In this document: positions 50,913 to 63,510 of the stretch, piece after piece | How the letters are laid out: each line of letters starts with the position of its first letter | Position numbering within the stretch: position 1 is the stretch's first letter | Origin: Phaeosaccion multiseriatum | Taxonomy: Eukaryota; Ochrophyta, other classes | Assembly: GCA_965112735.1 (NCBI GenBank) | Contig: OZ218959.1 | Location: 1,922,001 to 1,986,000 of the forward strand | Direction: 5' to 3' | DNA length: 64,000 bases | Notes under the pieces: model-generated | What the model saw: the letters and a program-made list of their open reading frames with translations, nothing else | Databases searched by the model: none | What the model was told of the DNA's origin: nothing | Translations under genes and position numbers: made by a program

Positions 50913-52192
50913 ATGGCTCGTGTGGCTGCTGGAGGGAGCAGTCTCTCGCATCTGCAGGAGGGCTGGCTGCAGCTGAAGAACAAGCAGTCCTCCTCATTTG
51001 AAGCTGCTGGCGAGGACCCGTCAGGATTTGGAGGAGGGAGGATTGGGAACGGAGAAGGTCAGCGAGCAAAGCCGGCCTCTCGCATCATTCCGACGGAGTA
51101 CGTTTTGAAGCTCCCAGCGAAATCTGTTCCGCCATCTTCCACGGCATCGCAAGGTTCGGCAGCCGCCGGACCAGAGGTGCATGATGAGTCCATGCCAAGG
51201 GGCCACGCCCCTGAAGCTGCACGGGGGAAGATAAGAAAGAGGTCGGAGTACCCTCCCTCTGTGGGCCTTCCCACCGTGCGGCAACATCTATCGGGAACGC
51301 TCCCTTTCCCCCGTAGTACGATGGGGGAGTTTGAAGGGGGAGTGGAGGACTTTGGCATCCAAACGAGAAAGAAATGCTTTCCACCAGGAGCGGCATCAGA
51401 CCTAGAATGTATGGACAGTACGATAGAAGGAGAAGCGGGAGGCGAGGCAGGAGAAGGAGGGGGGCAGCAGGAGGATGGTGAGGACAGTCAGGAAGGAGGA
51501 GGACCCACTCTCGCGGGCTCCTGCAGCTTGCCGAATCTCCCCCGACCCGGCTACGACGCCTTGAGCGAGCTCATGCGTGTTCCCCAAAAGATAAAGGTAG
51601 GAGACGACGATCCATCTCCATACCTGTCTACCTCTTGACGGCCTGCCTTTGCCTTGTACCTTTTCACACTTCTCTCGCCACTCAAGGGCACACACTTTCC
51701 TTTTCCCTTCTTGTTCTCCTCCATTTCGAACTCCCATGACCTATTCTCTCCCTCCTCTCTTCTGCTCCACTAAACCAAAAAAAAAAAACCTCCTTCACCG
51801 CTTCTTCTTCCTTCTTGTCGTGGCCTCCCCCTTCAATGATGGTATGGTTGTTTGTACACCTGCTGGCCGTCTGCCCCATCCAGCCTGTCTTCAGCGAAGC
51901 GGCAGCCGCTATAGGTCGCACTTCACACAGACCCAACGCGAAGCAGCAGCGCACGCAGGAGATCGATCAGTGGAAGGAGCGCATGGTCAAGGCAGGGATC
52001 TTGTATCGCAAGAGAGCGGGGCAGAAAACGCCCCGCAGTGACGTTGCCGAGCTCTACACGTCCACCACTACCGCGGACTACAAGAGGAAGAAGCTGCTGC
52101 TGCAGCAGCAGCAGCAGCAGCAGCACGCGCAGCAGCAGCAACAAAGACAGCAGCAGCAACAACAACAGCAACAGCAACAGCAGCAGCAGCAG

Positions 52193-52226
<34 letters not shown>

Positions 52227-52259
52227 AACCACAACAGCAACAACAACAACAACAACAGC

Positions 52260-52302
<43 letters not shown>

Positions 52303-52304
52303 GC

Positions 52305-52368
<64 letters not shown>

Positions 52369-53645
52369 GCAGCAGCAGCAGCAGCAGCAGCGCCAGCAGC
52401 AGTCTGGCTCCTCATCTATTGCCCCGGATCTGCCAACAGCCTCTGTAGCCGCGTCCACTTCTTCGACATCCGAAGGAGTTGCTGCCAGAGGAGACTCCTT
52501 CAGCATCATTACCCACATAAGCAAGAAACCCCAGCTCGCTCAGACGATTCCGAAAATCACGAACAGCAATAATCCGGCGGTGATGAGGGTCGAGGTGAGT
52601 GAGTGAGTGAGTGAGTGAGTGAGTGAGTGAGTGTGAGTCTGTGAGGCGAAATACACTCCCGTCTTCTTTGTCCTCGCTTCCTTCTGTGGATATCCTTGTT
52701 CCTGTTGACCAAGCAACCGGGCGTCATTACCTCACACTCTCGCTCCCCGACGTGTATGCGTATCTCCCCTGCCACTCACTGCTGCCTCTGCCTGTATCAC
52801 CAACACGGCAGAATCGACTTCGGAGGCTCAGAAGCAGCACAATTTCGAGGGTGGAGCTGGAAAGCCACGTACACAGCATTCTCACCACGGGAAGGAGGAG
52901 CAGGCACAAGAACCCGAAGCGAAGAAGGACCTATGGACACACCGGAGAGGAGGACAGTCTGAGCGCGCTGACCAGCAGTAACAGTATTTCTACTTTGGAC
53001 AGCATGACTGTCTACCGCAGCGGTGGGGGGGGTGTTCCCGATTCATCCCCCCTCATGATTCCGTGGGGGTGGGGAGGGAAGGTTCCCCCGGTGGGTGGAA
53101 GTCTCGCCAGCATTAGCGGGACCAGTACGGGAGAAGGAGGCGGAGGAGGAGGAGGCGACTCCCTCCCCGCCGGAAGTAGTAACAGGAGCCGCATCGAGAG
53201 ATTGAGGTTCCAGGCTCGGGAGAGGATTCGCCAGCAACATGTGCAGGAGCGGAAAAAGCAGCTCGACGTGGAAAGACTTCGTGAGCTCGACTTGTTGGTG
53301 CGCAAGGACGAGATTCGAAAGACGAACCGGTTACAAGAGTTTGACAAGCGTGTCAGGGGCCGTCTCATGCTCCAGACATTCGCTCTGGTCACGAGGGTCC
53401 AGGCCATATGGCAGGAATTTCTTCGCCGCAAGACCGCCATTCGCAGCTTCAAACTGGCCAACTTTGCGGCTTCGCGTCTGCAGGTTTGCTACAGGTATGT
53501 ACTGTCAGTGGCGGTGGCCGGATGTCTGTACGTCGTGTGTGTGTGTGTATGTGTATGTATTTTGCTTGGACCCACGCCCACACACAACCCACACGCACGC
53601 ACACCCACACACCCATCCGCCCATCCACCCACCCGCCCATCCACC

Positions 53646-53729
<84 letters not shown>

Positions 53730-56700
53730 GCGCATCCCCCGACAGGAACTACCGTGCGAGGATGATCTGGAAGATAGTGCAGAAGCAGGGCCCTGCGGTG
53801 CAAAAGAGCTCCATCGGCCTCAAGCTGGCCGCCTCCCGCGCCAGGGCCAAGGTGTGAACATGCATCCCTCTTGACTCGCCATTGCACTAGTCGTAGCAGC
53901 TTGCGTATGCTTCTACCCTGAACCACCTAAACCTGAAACTTCAAGTGAAACTGAACTGGAATTGAACCTGAAACTGAACCTGAAACAGGTGAACGAGAGG
54001 AAGAAGCATCAGGGAGCGGATATCCTGATCAAGTGCCTAAAGGCAGGCCCGCGCATCCAAGTGCAGTACTGCGTGAGGCTATTCAAGATTAAAGTCATCA
54101 TGTGCCAGCGGTACTGGAGGTGAGTTGCAGTTGAAGTTTCCGCTTTCAATTTCCAGTTTAAGGACGTGCGCCTCCTCTCCTCCCTTCCTCCCCAGGTACT
54201 ACAAAGTGGTAACCAAGGCGAGGCTGCATGCTCTCGATCTGCTCTGGAAGAGGTGAGGTATTCACCTCCCGCAACCATGGCACCCCTTCTACAACGCTTG
54301 CTTACTCCTCCCTCCCTCCCTCCCTCCCTCCCTCCCTCCCTCCCTCCCTCCCTCCCTCCCTCCCTCCCTCCCTCCCTCCCTCCCTCCCTCCCTCCCTCCC
54401 TCCCTCCCTCCCTCCCTCCCTCCCTCCCTCCCTCCCTCCCTCCCTCCCTCCCTCCCTCCCTCCCTCCCTCCCTCCCTCCCTCCCTCCCTCTCCCTCTCCC
54501 TCTCCCTCCCCTCCCCTCCCCTCCCCTCCCCTCCCCTCCCCTCCCCTCCCCCCCCCCCTCCCCGCAACCATGGCACCCCTTCGACAACGCTTGCTTCCTC
54601 CTTCCTCCCTCCCCCCTTCCCTCCCTCCCTCCCTCCCTCCCTCCCTCCCTCCCTCCCTCCCTCCCTCCCTCCCTCCCTCCCTCCCTCCCTCCCTCCCTCC
54701 CTCCCTCCCTCCCTCCCTCCCTCCCTCCCTCCCTCCCTCCCTCCCTCCCTCCCTCCCTCCCTCCCTCCCTCCCTCCCTCCCTCCCTCCCCTCCCCTCCCT
54801 CCCTCCCTCCCCTCCCTCCCTCCCTCTCTCCCTCCCTCTCCGTCCCTCTCCCTCCCCTCCCCTCCCCTCCCCCCCTCCCTCCCCGCAACCATGGCACCCC
54901 TTCGACAACGCTTGCTTACTCCTCCCTCCCTCCCTCCCTCCCTCCCTCCCTCCCTCCCTCCCTCCCTCCCTCCCTCCCTCCCTCCCTCCCTCCCTCCCTC
55001 CCTCCCTCCCTCCCTCCCTCCCTCCCTCCCTCCCTCCCCTCCCTCCCTCTCTCCCTCCCTCTCCCTCTCCCTCCCCTCCCCTCCCCTCCCCTCCCCTCCC
55101 CCCCCCCCTCCCTCCCTCACCATCAGAACGGAAACGAAATTGGACGCAATGCGCCGCGAGAACTACCGTAAGCAGCTCACCTCAATGTCTGATATTGATC
55201 TCTCTGGGGTAACGAACTCACTGCTGGACATTCACAAGTTGCAGAGCAGCGCAGAGAGGAAGCTTCTGGAGGTGGACGACGATGGAGGAAGGAGGGCCAA
55301 TAGCATCAACAATGGGTTTGGGGGAGGAGGAGGAGGAGGAGGAGGAGGAGGAGGAGGAGGAGGAGGAGGAGGAGGAGGAGGAGGAGGAGGAGGAGGAGGA
55401 GGAGGAGGAGGAGGAGGAGGAGGAGGAGGAGGAGGATCAGGACGGGCAAGGGCAGGTAGGAGGGCGAAGAAGGGGCCGAAAAAAGGCACCGCACCACAGG
55501 GAGGAGGAGGAGGAGGAGGAGGAGGAGGAGAAGAAGAAGAAGAAGAAGAAGAAGGAGGAGGAGGAGGAGGAGGAGGAGGAGGAGGAGGAGGAGGAGGAGG
55601 AGGAGGAGGAGGAGGAGGAGGAGGAGGAGGAGGAGGAGGAGGAGGAGGAGGAGGAGGAGGAGGAGGAGGAGGAGGAGGAGGAGGAGGAGGAGGAGGAGGA
55701 GGAGGAGGAGGAGGAGGAGGAGGAGGAGGAGGAGGAGGAGGAGGAGGAGGAGGAGCAGGAGCAGGAGGAGGAGGAGGAGGGGGGGGGGGGGGAGAGGGTA
55801 TCACAGCGGGCGGGGGCGGGGGAGCGGCCCTGGACGCATCGACCACATCCAATGAGAGCCATAGCATCGTCGCCAACAAGGAGCACCAACATGCAAACCA
55901 GCAGCAGAAGGATGCCAAGGACCGCTCGGCGGTTCTCGGCAAAGGAATCGTCATGATAACTTGGCACGATCTTAACATGGTGTCTGAGCTCATGTCCAAG
56001 AGGGGCGTGAAGCACGGTGAGAGGCCATGGAGAGAGGGAGGGAGGCAGGGAGGGAGGGAGGAATTGGGGGAGGAAAGGGGTTGAAGGAGCAGCAAGAAGC
56101 GCTGGCAGTCTGTGCCACGTTGCTTTGCTATCCTTCCTCCCACTCATTCCTTCGCTCCTTCCTCCCCTCCCCTCCCCTCCCCTCCCCTCCCCTCCCCTCC
56201 CCTCCCCTCCCCTCCCCTCCCCTCCCCTCCCCTCCCCTCCCCTCCCCTCCCCTCCCCTCCCTCCCTCCCTAACCAGTGGATGTTCCCCACGGCATCAAGC
56301 GCGATGTGATGAGCAGGGTCCTTGTGCATTTGAGAAATGTCCACAAGAAAGCCTACTGGAAGTCCATGCTCCTACTTAGAGAGACACGCAGGTCAGAGAG
56401 AACGAGAGGGTGGAAATTTTGGGTTGGGTCTCTGAAGTTGGAGTTTTCGTTTGACCTTGAAACCCCAAAAAAACCCATGCCCCGACCCGTGATCCTTTTG
56501 ACACTGACAGGAAGGAAGCAACCATCACCACCACAGACATTAAAAACTTCTTTGCGAGTGCGGCCACGTCGACTTGCAGCGCCGAGAGAGAGGCGCCCCA
56601 TCATGCAGGGGGAGGACGAGGGGGAGCACGTACGGAGAGCTCCGGTGGCTCGAAGAAGGGAGGGAGAGGGGAGGATCAGGCCTTGAAGTCATTAGACCAC

Positions 56701-57143
56701 AAGATTAAGCTCGTGAGCACAGGAGGGGACGGGCTAATCAACAAGGAGGTGGGAGGTGTAAAGAACATTATGCTGTTCAGCATGTTGGCCAGAAGAGGGG
56801 GCGACTTTATGAACAGGTACGAAGGTTACCGTAAGTAAGATTACGTAGCCTGGCTGTGCCGTTTCAGGTGGTTGGTGCTTCATGAAGCGGGCAGGCGGAC
56901 CAAGCTGACCCGACCCACTGATTGACTGACTGACTGACTGACTGACTGACTGACTGACTGACTGACTGACTGACTGACTGACTGACTGACTGACTGACTG
57001 ACTGACTGACTGACTGACTGACTGACTGACTGACTGACTGACTGACTGACTGACTGACTGACTGACTGACTGACTGACTGACTGACTGACTGACTGACTG
57101 ACTGACTGACTGACTGACTGACTGACTGACTGACTGACTGACT

Positions 57144-57186
<43 letters not shown>

Positions 57187-57247
57187 TGACTGACTGACTG
57201 ACTGACTGACTGACTGACTGACTGACTGACTGACTGACTGACTGACT

Positions 57248-57290
<43 letters not shown>

Positions 57291-57713
57291 TGACTGACTG
57301 ACTGACTGACTGACCGACTGACCGACGGACGGACGCATTGACAGACTGACCAACCAACACCTTTCTCACTCCACTCCCTCTCTACCCTCCACAGAATCGT
57401 TGCTCACGGGGAGCGAATCTTCGCCTGCAGACACGCTGACATGGACCTTCGTGGCTCCACCATCAGCGGGGACCTCGATCTGGCCCAGCCCCATGCAACA
57501 GGCACCGGCACCATCAGCAGCTTAGACTTGGTGCAAATCTTTTGCACCCACCGCAGCCCCGACCAGACGAAGAAGAGTGCCAAGCAGGAGGCCAGAGATC
57601 TTCTGACGGTGCTGAAGGTGGACCCGGCAGTGGGAGAGGCGGACATTGAACGGCTGTTGCAGCTCAGCTTTGAGAGACTCATGGAGAAAATTCGACTGAG
57701 GCTCATGGTGTGA
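50913..57713 (+). CDS. IQ-motif coiled-coil protein with poly-Gln and poly-Gly tracts (1,333 aa)
   Basis: Ten exons: 50913-51596, 51884-52594, 52812-53494, 53746-53851, 53989-54119, 54196-54252, 55127-56016, 56277-56391, 56511-56816, 57395-57713, all phases consistent. Start [18 protein letters not shown]. Residues about 299-395 are poly-Gln. A basic coiled coil at about 590-690 ([35 protein letters not shown]) leads into [18 protein letters not shown], an IQ calmodulin-binding motif split by an intron. Exon 7 holds two poly-Gly tracts separated by a Lys/Arg-rich and a poly-Glu segment. The C-terminus is helical ([19 protein letters not shown]). IQ proteins of this type often bind calmodulin or myosin light chains on cytoskeletal or ciliary structures. 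The exact family is not recognised. Confidence 0.85.
52098..52395 (+). repeat. Poly-Gln-coding (CAG/CAA)n tract
   Basis: In exon 51884-52594, about 95 Gln with a few His and Arg. Codons shift between CAG and CAA, which should be more stable than a pure repeat. Confidence 0.9.
52790..52811 (-). repeat. GTTGGTGATACAG motif, intron copy at a 3' splice site
   Basis: The plus strand reads CTGTATCACCAACACGGCAG, ending in the acceptor of exon 52812-53494 of the IQ gene. Confidence 0.7.
53649..53727 (+). repeat. (AC)n repeat in an intron
   Basis: Pure AC, about 39 units, in intron 53495-53745 just ahead of the 3' splice site. Confidence 0.95.
54272..55116 (+). repeat. Three blocks of (CCCT)n separated by a repeated spacer in an intron
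   Basis: Each block is preceded by a copy of a spacer containing CAACCATGGCACCCCTTC followed by ACAACGCTTGCTT (near 54274, 54564 and 54887). This is a tandem triplication of about 300 bp within intron 54253-55126. The Ser/Leu/Pro open frames are artefacts. Confidence 0.9.
55320..55790 (+). repeat. Two (GGA)n poly-Gly tracts in exon 7
   Basis: Tracts at 55320-55435 and 55500-55790 encode about 39 and 85 glycines, with a GAA run (Glu) near 55529-55552. The flanking coding frame fixes the glycine reading. Confidence 0.9.
56162..56272 (+). repeat. (CCCCT)n repeat in an intron
   Basis: About 21 CTCCC units in intron 56017-56276, next to the acceptor. Confidence 0.9.
56921..57315 (+). repeat. (GACT)n tetranucleotide repeat in an intron
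   Basis: About 97 units, with single ACAG interruptions near 57166 and 57270, in intron 56817-57394. The minus-strand VSQS frames are artefacts. Confidence 0.95.
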
Positions 57714-57887
57714 GGGAAGCGTGAGGAGGGATGGATGGCAGTGGACGGATAGGGAGGATGGGGGGGGGGGGGGGCGGGGGGAGGAGTAAGGGAGGATGGC
57801 AGTGGATGGATGGGGGGAGGAGACAGACGTATGGCAATACATGGATATGTACATTCGGAGATTACGCTATGGGTGCTACTGTTGGTG

Positions 57888-58260
57888 CTACCGCTGCTGT
57901 TGCTGCTGTATTCCCAACTGCTGCTGCTGCTGCTGCTGCTGCAACCACTCCTTCTCCTTGGCGAGCATCCCAAAGAAGCGCTCCTTCTCCTCCGACTCTG
58001 CCCCCCCCCCCGTGGCGCTGTGGCTGGAGGTGTGGCTGCCATTGTGCCTCGCTCCTCCGCTGTGCGCCAGGAAGGCCTGCACAGCTGCCTCGTGCCGCCG
58101 CAGGACACTGAAACGAGTGTACGCGGAGGGCAAGTGGCCAAGAGCATCATCCCCATCCCCATCCCCTCCTCCATCACGACCCACACCACCACCACCACCA
58201 CCACCACCACCACCATCTCCTATAGAAAGTTGTTGTTGTTGCTGCTGGTGCTGGTGCTGG

Positions 58261-58291
<31 letters not shown>

Positions 58292-58463
58292 CCCCCAACG
58301 CGACGAGCCGGAGCATCTCCGCGCAGTCGTCCAAAGCGTGCGCGTACAAGCCCAGTCTTGTGCAGCCCTGCGCTCTGCAGTCGTGTAGCCTCAGCCTAAG
58401 CTGGACCAACGGCGTTGAGCTCGACCACCACCACCATCCCTCTCCTCCTCCTCCTCCTCCTCC

Positions 58464-58494
<31 letters not shown>

Positions 58495-59071
58495 CCTCCT
58501 TCTCCTCCTCCTCCTCCTGGGAACATGGAGATGGTCGGGAGGGCAGCGAGGGCATGGGAGTACGCCAAGACCGCACCCACCATGTCTTGCGCTGCAAACT
58601 TCTGCGTCGCCGTCTGCACCCACCCTAAAAAGTGTAGACTTGCTCCTCCTCCTCCCCCTCCTCCTCCTTGCTCATGTGCTGCAACTCCTGCCCATCCTCC
58701 TGTTCCTCCTTCTCCTGCTCCTGCGGGTGCTACTGTTGCTCCTACAGCTCCTGCCGGCGTTAACGCCCGCCACAACGCCACAAGCTCCTCATACTGGAGC
58801 TGCTGCTGCCGCTGCTGCTGTTGCCGGTGCGCATCTAAAAGCCCGTCCTGTAAAGTAAAAGAGTCTTCCTGAGGCGTGGAAAGGCTAGCGTTGCTGAATG
58901 CCCCGCCCCCTGCTGCAATTTTGGTCACGCCTCCTTCCCTCTGAGTCAAATGACAATGCATATTCGGAGATTCCCCCCCCCCCCCACCCCCCCCCCCGTT
59001 ACCACCACCACCATTAGCAGCACCAGCACCAGCACCAGCACCAGCACCAGCAGCACCAGCACCAGCAGCAG

Positions 59072-59110
<39 letters not shown>

Positions 59111-59876
59111 GAGAGGAAAGGCCGTCTGAGGAAGACTGCGCAAGGAGGCTCTGAATCAGCGGAGCCTTTGGATTGGGGAGAAGCTGATCCATCACAAAGG
59201 TGTAGCTCACGCGGTGAGCCGCTAGCCACTCCTGGAACTCGCCTCTGAGACCGTTGCCCTGCGGGAGTGTGGCGATGTGATCTCTGAGTTGGTCGTTGGT
59301 GACGACGAAGCCCTTTTCGCACTGGCGGGCGAATTGGATGAAGTAGGCATCGTCGTCGTCTTTTGAGGGCACGAACACCACCTGCCCACTGCGCTTCAAG
59401 GGGTCCAGCAGCTCCGGGGCGTGGTCGTGGTGGGCGTAGGATGCGGGGAGGAAGGCGTACACTTTGTTACAGCCTGGGGGGGCGCCCGCGCGCGTGTGTG
59501 TATGTGTGTGAGGAGAGAGGAGGAGGGTAAAAACAAGTTAGGGAGGAAGAAGGACCTGGTTATCTCTCTGACCCTCCTAGAGACAGAGAGAGGAGAGGAG
59601 AGCGCTCACCTCTTTGCTCGAACCACTGTATCGCGAGCAGCACGCCACGCAGAGATGGAGCGTCGTCTCTACCGTGAGCCCACGCCACGTTGGCACCATC
59701 GATGACCACGGTCTCGGCTCTCCCTGGAAGAGGCTGCTGCTCTGGTGGGGGGGGGACGGCGCTGCTATGATCTCCGTGTGCCGACAAGCCTTCGTCGTCG
59801 AGCCCAACTTCCATGCATACATCCTCGTCGTCGTCCTCTACAACCGCTATCTCTCCTCCTCCTTCTTCTCCTCCTA

Positions 59877-59907
<31 letters not shown>

Positions 59908-60051
59908 TTCTTTCCCCACCAAGAGAGGATAGGCCCTTGTCGGTTTCTCCTGGGGGGCGCTGCCCGTGCTGCTGCCCTCTGGTGCCGGGTAGTGCTTGAC
60001 CATGTAAGCGTGGCGTCCTTTGGGTCGCATGGGGTCATCACCCCCCTCCAT
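57888..60051 (-). CDS. Regnase/ZC3H12-like NYN-domain ribonuclease with C-terminal TPR-like helices (675 aa)
   Basis: Two exons, 60051-59610 and 59473-57888. After a Gly/Asp-rich start (MEGGDDPMRPKGRHAYMV), the NYN domain begins near residue 112: ETVVIDGANVAWAHGRDD (first catalytic Asp), RGVLLAIQWFEQRGCNKVYA across the intron, VVFVPSKDDDDAYFIQFA, GFVVTNDQLRDHIATLP and YTFVMDQLLPNPKAPL. This layout matches the ZC3H12/Regnase nucleases that cleave stem-loop mRNAs, including the late YTFVMD..PNP segment. No CCCH finger follows. The C-terminal half has AAQDMVGAVLAYSHALAAL and GLYAHALDDCAEMLRLVAL, which look like TPR helices, embedded in Gly, Ala, Gln and Trp-rich linkers. An in-frame GTG upstream was not used; ATG 60051 is the first suitable start. 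Confidence 0.85.
57901..57923 (-). repeat. GTTGGTGATACAG motif, exon copy in the NYN nuclease
   Basis: The coding strand reads CAGTTGGGAATACAGCAGCA, encoding QLGIQQQ. Two-base variant. Confidence 0.6.
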
Positions 60052-60512
60052 CCCATCATACACAGGAGCAGCAGGCAGTAAATCAAGAAGGGGTAGTATA
60101 TTTTTTACCCTAAGAGGGGGGGGGGGGGGAAGAAGAGGAAGGAATTACACAATTACACCGGGGGGTGTATTTTATTATTCAGTAGTGGTCTTGTTGGCTC
60201 TCCGGGAGGATTCACAGCTGGGGCTGCCCTCTCTCGAAATTTTGCTGTTGAGGAGTTTTTTTGCTCCGAGAGCTCTTCTGGCGACCTCCTTGGACAATGG
60301 ACTCTACTGGCCCATCTCCACCTCTCCGTCTTATTTTTGCTATTAAAGCTTTTTATAATGGACAGGAAGCTGTTTATAATGGTCTGACTGACTTTGGGAG
60401 GCTGTGAGGCCTAGTGCAAAGATCCGATAGATACACCGACGCGATATCCCGACGCAGCGGAGCCCCAGAGTGCGAGCCAACTAATGGAGCGGCAGTTGCC
60501 TGCGTGCTTCAC
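60052..60512. promoter_or_regulatory. 461-bp divergent promoter region
   Basis: Between the NYN nuclease (minus) and the TMEM185-like gene (plus). Contains a G13 run (60117-60129) and an A/T-richer block near 60165-60180. No gene seen. The promoter role is inferred. Confidence 0.35.
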
Positions 60513-63479
60513 ATGGTGCCACCGTCAGATGTGACTCCCAGACGCAGGGTTAGCAACAGCAGCATCAGCAGCAGCAGCGTCACTGCCTTCCCGGACGAAA
60601 ATGACCATGACCAGGATGCCGCTGATTCCGCTGTCTCTCCCAGGAGAGGCGCCATGGTCAGTTTCCCTCCTCTGCGGGCCACCAATAGCATCATCGTCAG
60701 CAGCAGCATCGCGTCTGCAAATGGGGGTGGTGGAGATAGGAGAGGGGGGGGGGGGACACCAGCGACCGCGGCCGCAACTGCAGCGGTAGGAGAAGCAGCA
60801 GGTGAAGTTTCACACGGTCTGTCCTTGCCGAGGGAATTGGAAGGCTCCCTGTCGAGGGCGAGTCTCGCCAGGCTAGAGGCCAGGAGGGCGGCTGAGCAAT
60901 GGAGGCACTCAGAGCGGCTGAACAGAGGTATCACTCGCGCGGGGAGGGTGAGCCCCTTCGCCATGATCCCTGCCCATGTGTGCGATCTCATCTTCTTCAT
61001 CTTCCTCCTCCTCAAGCTGCAAGGGCGTCACTGGAGCTGGTATGTGGTGCTGCTGCCGCTGTGGATCACAGACTATGTCTTTATCTTCATCAAGGTGAGT
61101 GGGTTGGAATATAAGCTGAGGTGCCTCAGCCCCCTTTTTTTTTGTTCTCTGTTCTCTGCTCTCTCTTTCTCTGGATCTAAGCCTTTCTCCCCCCTCCCCC
61201 TCTCCTGGATGCAAGCCCTCGCTTTCTCTGCTCTTTCCCTCTCTTTGGATGGAAGCCCCCTGTCCCCTCTCTGGACCCAAAGCCTTTTCTCTCTTCCCCA
61301 ATCAGGATGCAAGCCCCCGATCTTTCTCTGCTCTCGCGTCCTCTTTGCTCTCTCCCTCTCCTCTCTCTCTCTCTGTGTGTGTATACTCTCCCATCCCTCT
61401 CTCGAATCTCCCCCCCCCCCCCTCCTCGCTCTCTCTCTCTCTGTGTATACTCTCCCATCCCTCTCTCGAATCTCCCCCCCCCCCCCTCCTCTCTCTCTCT
61501 CTCTCTCTCTCTCGCTCTTGTTTCGAGCCCCTGTCAAGGCCCCACCCACCCGCCCACCCGCTGCTTGCTTGGACATATAAACGACCAGCTACCCCTCCCT
61601 ACCCCTCCCTTCTTGCCCCCCCCCCCTTCTTGTGACCCGCTCAAACCTTGCCCTCTCTCCACTCTCTTCTTTGCTCGCTCGATTCGATCCCCCGACACGC
61701 AACACATACACGTAGATCATCGAGATTGTGCGACTACGACGCGCCATAGCCCTGCAGCCCGAGAGTGATCACGAGCAACATCGCCACCTGTATGTGCCCC
61801 CCGTTTGCGGCATCGTTGACCACGTGGGGGTGGCCCTGACCAAGGTAAGGTGACTCGTCTTGGGCACCCAACTCTTGATGGTTAACACTCACCACTCCGC
61901 TCTCTGCCATCCTTTCCTCTCTCTCTACATCCCTTCTCTGCTCCTCCTCTCCTCGTATTACCCTCTCACTCTCTCCTCCCCCATCCACTGCCATCCTCGG
62001 CTCTGATCTCCCCTCTCCTCCTCCATCAACTAACTGCCATCCTCCGCCCTGCTCTCTCTTCCCTCTGCTGTCCTGGTAGGTGTCTCTGCTGTATCGCTTG
62101 CAGTACCGGGTGCAGACGTCGTTCCTGGTGTTGTTTGCACCGCTGTGGATTTCGGTTGTGCTGAGCTTTCTTATTCGATGCTGCACCCCTTACGCCACAA
62201 CAAACCGAGACGCGGTGAGTAGCACGTAGGTAAAACACCAAACTCATCACTGTGGACTGCTGTCCCCACCTGCCCCCCCCCCCGCCCCCCTCAAATCGAC
62301 TGACTCATAGAAGCGAACCTGAACACCCTTCCTTTCTACACGCCCCCATGATACACACACATATAACAACACACGAACACATGGAATTTGTTGATTATCC
62401 CCCCCCCAAATCATCTTCTCACCCGACCCCCACCGTTCACACCGGACACGAAACCGAAACGAAACCGACGACAGGCGCGGCTCCGTATGCTCCGCTTTCG
62501 GGCGGTGCTCGGCGGTCTCCTTAACCTCGTGGGTCGCGGGACTCAGCCCTTGCTCGTGGCTGCCAAGCTGGACAATCTTCTGAAGGTGGCATGGGCGGTC
62601 ATCTTCATTCCCTCCTGGGCCATGATCATCTTTATTCTGGTAGTGGCGGTTTCACTGTGCAGTTTCACGCCCGCCCTGTCGCAGAGGGGCTCCGAGCCCG
62701 AGAGGCACGCGATGCGGCAAATGTTGCTCCTTGCCAGCTTTGTTGCGCTGACGCTGGGGGCCTGCTCCTTCGCCTTTCTCTTTCGCCTGACCCGAGCGCT
62801 CGACCGTCGTGACAACGACGACGGTGACGACCACGTAGCCAGAGGTGGTGGGCCCTCCGTGGCGGCCATTCTCACACCGCTGATTTGTCTCTACGCCTGT
62901 ATGCTCCTCTTCTTACCGTGGCTGCTGCTGAGTAGTCGCAAGTACCAAGAAGCTCTCGTCGAGGCCGCCGAAGCCCTACGTAATGCCCAGGACCCCCAGG
63001 GAGGCAGCGATGACGGACCACCCCGCAGTCCGGAGGGGGTGATTGGAAACATTCTCTCTTCGCCGACCTTCCTCTTGTTGGACGAGGGCAACGATTCCCT
63101 CTTCCGGAGGGCTCCTCACAGCTTTATTCGGCAGTTGGACGCCGACCAAGTCCAAGGGGAAGGGGCACATGCTTCGAGGAACGCAGAGGAGGAAGGCTGG
63201 GAGGGAGCGGGTGCTGCTGGTGCTGCTGGTGTTGCTGGTGCTGCTGGTGCTGCTGGTGCTGCTGGCGGCATGGAGGCGGGACGAGATCACCAACAGGAGC
63301 AGCGACAATCGCAGAAGGTCCATCAGAAGGGGGGGGTGCAGCAGGAGATGCTTCCGAGGAGGAGGAGCAGCAGCAAGAGGCTGTTCGGACGAGGAGGGCT
63401 TGTGTTGGAACCCGGCAGTAGCAGGGTGGGCGGAGGGGGCAGCAGCAACGATTTAGAGGCATTGGAGAGAGAGGAAGAC

Positions 63480-63510
<31 letters not shown>

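Noticed and set aside
54228-55123. Long Pro/Ser/Leu ORFs across the CCCT blocks
   Set aside because: They are intron repeat DNA. The short exon 54196-54252 joins to 55127 in phase.
56734-57369. VSQS-repeat ORF on the minus strand
   Set aside because: It is generated by the GACT tetranucleotide repeat in an intron.
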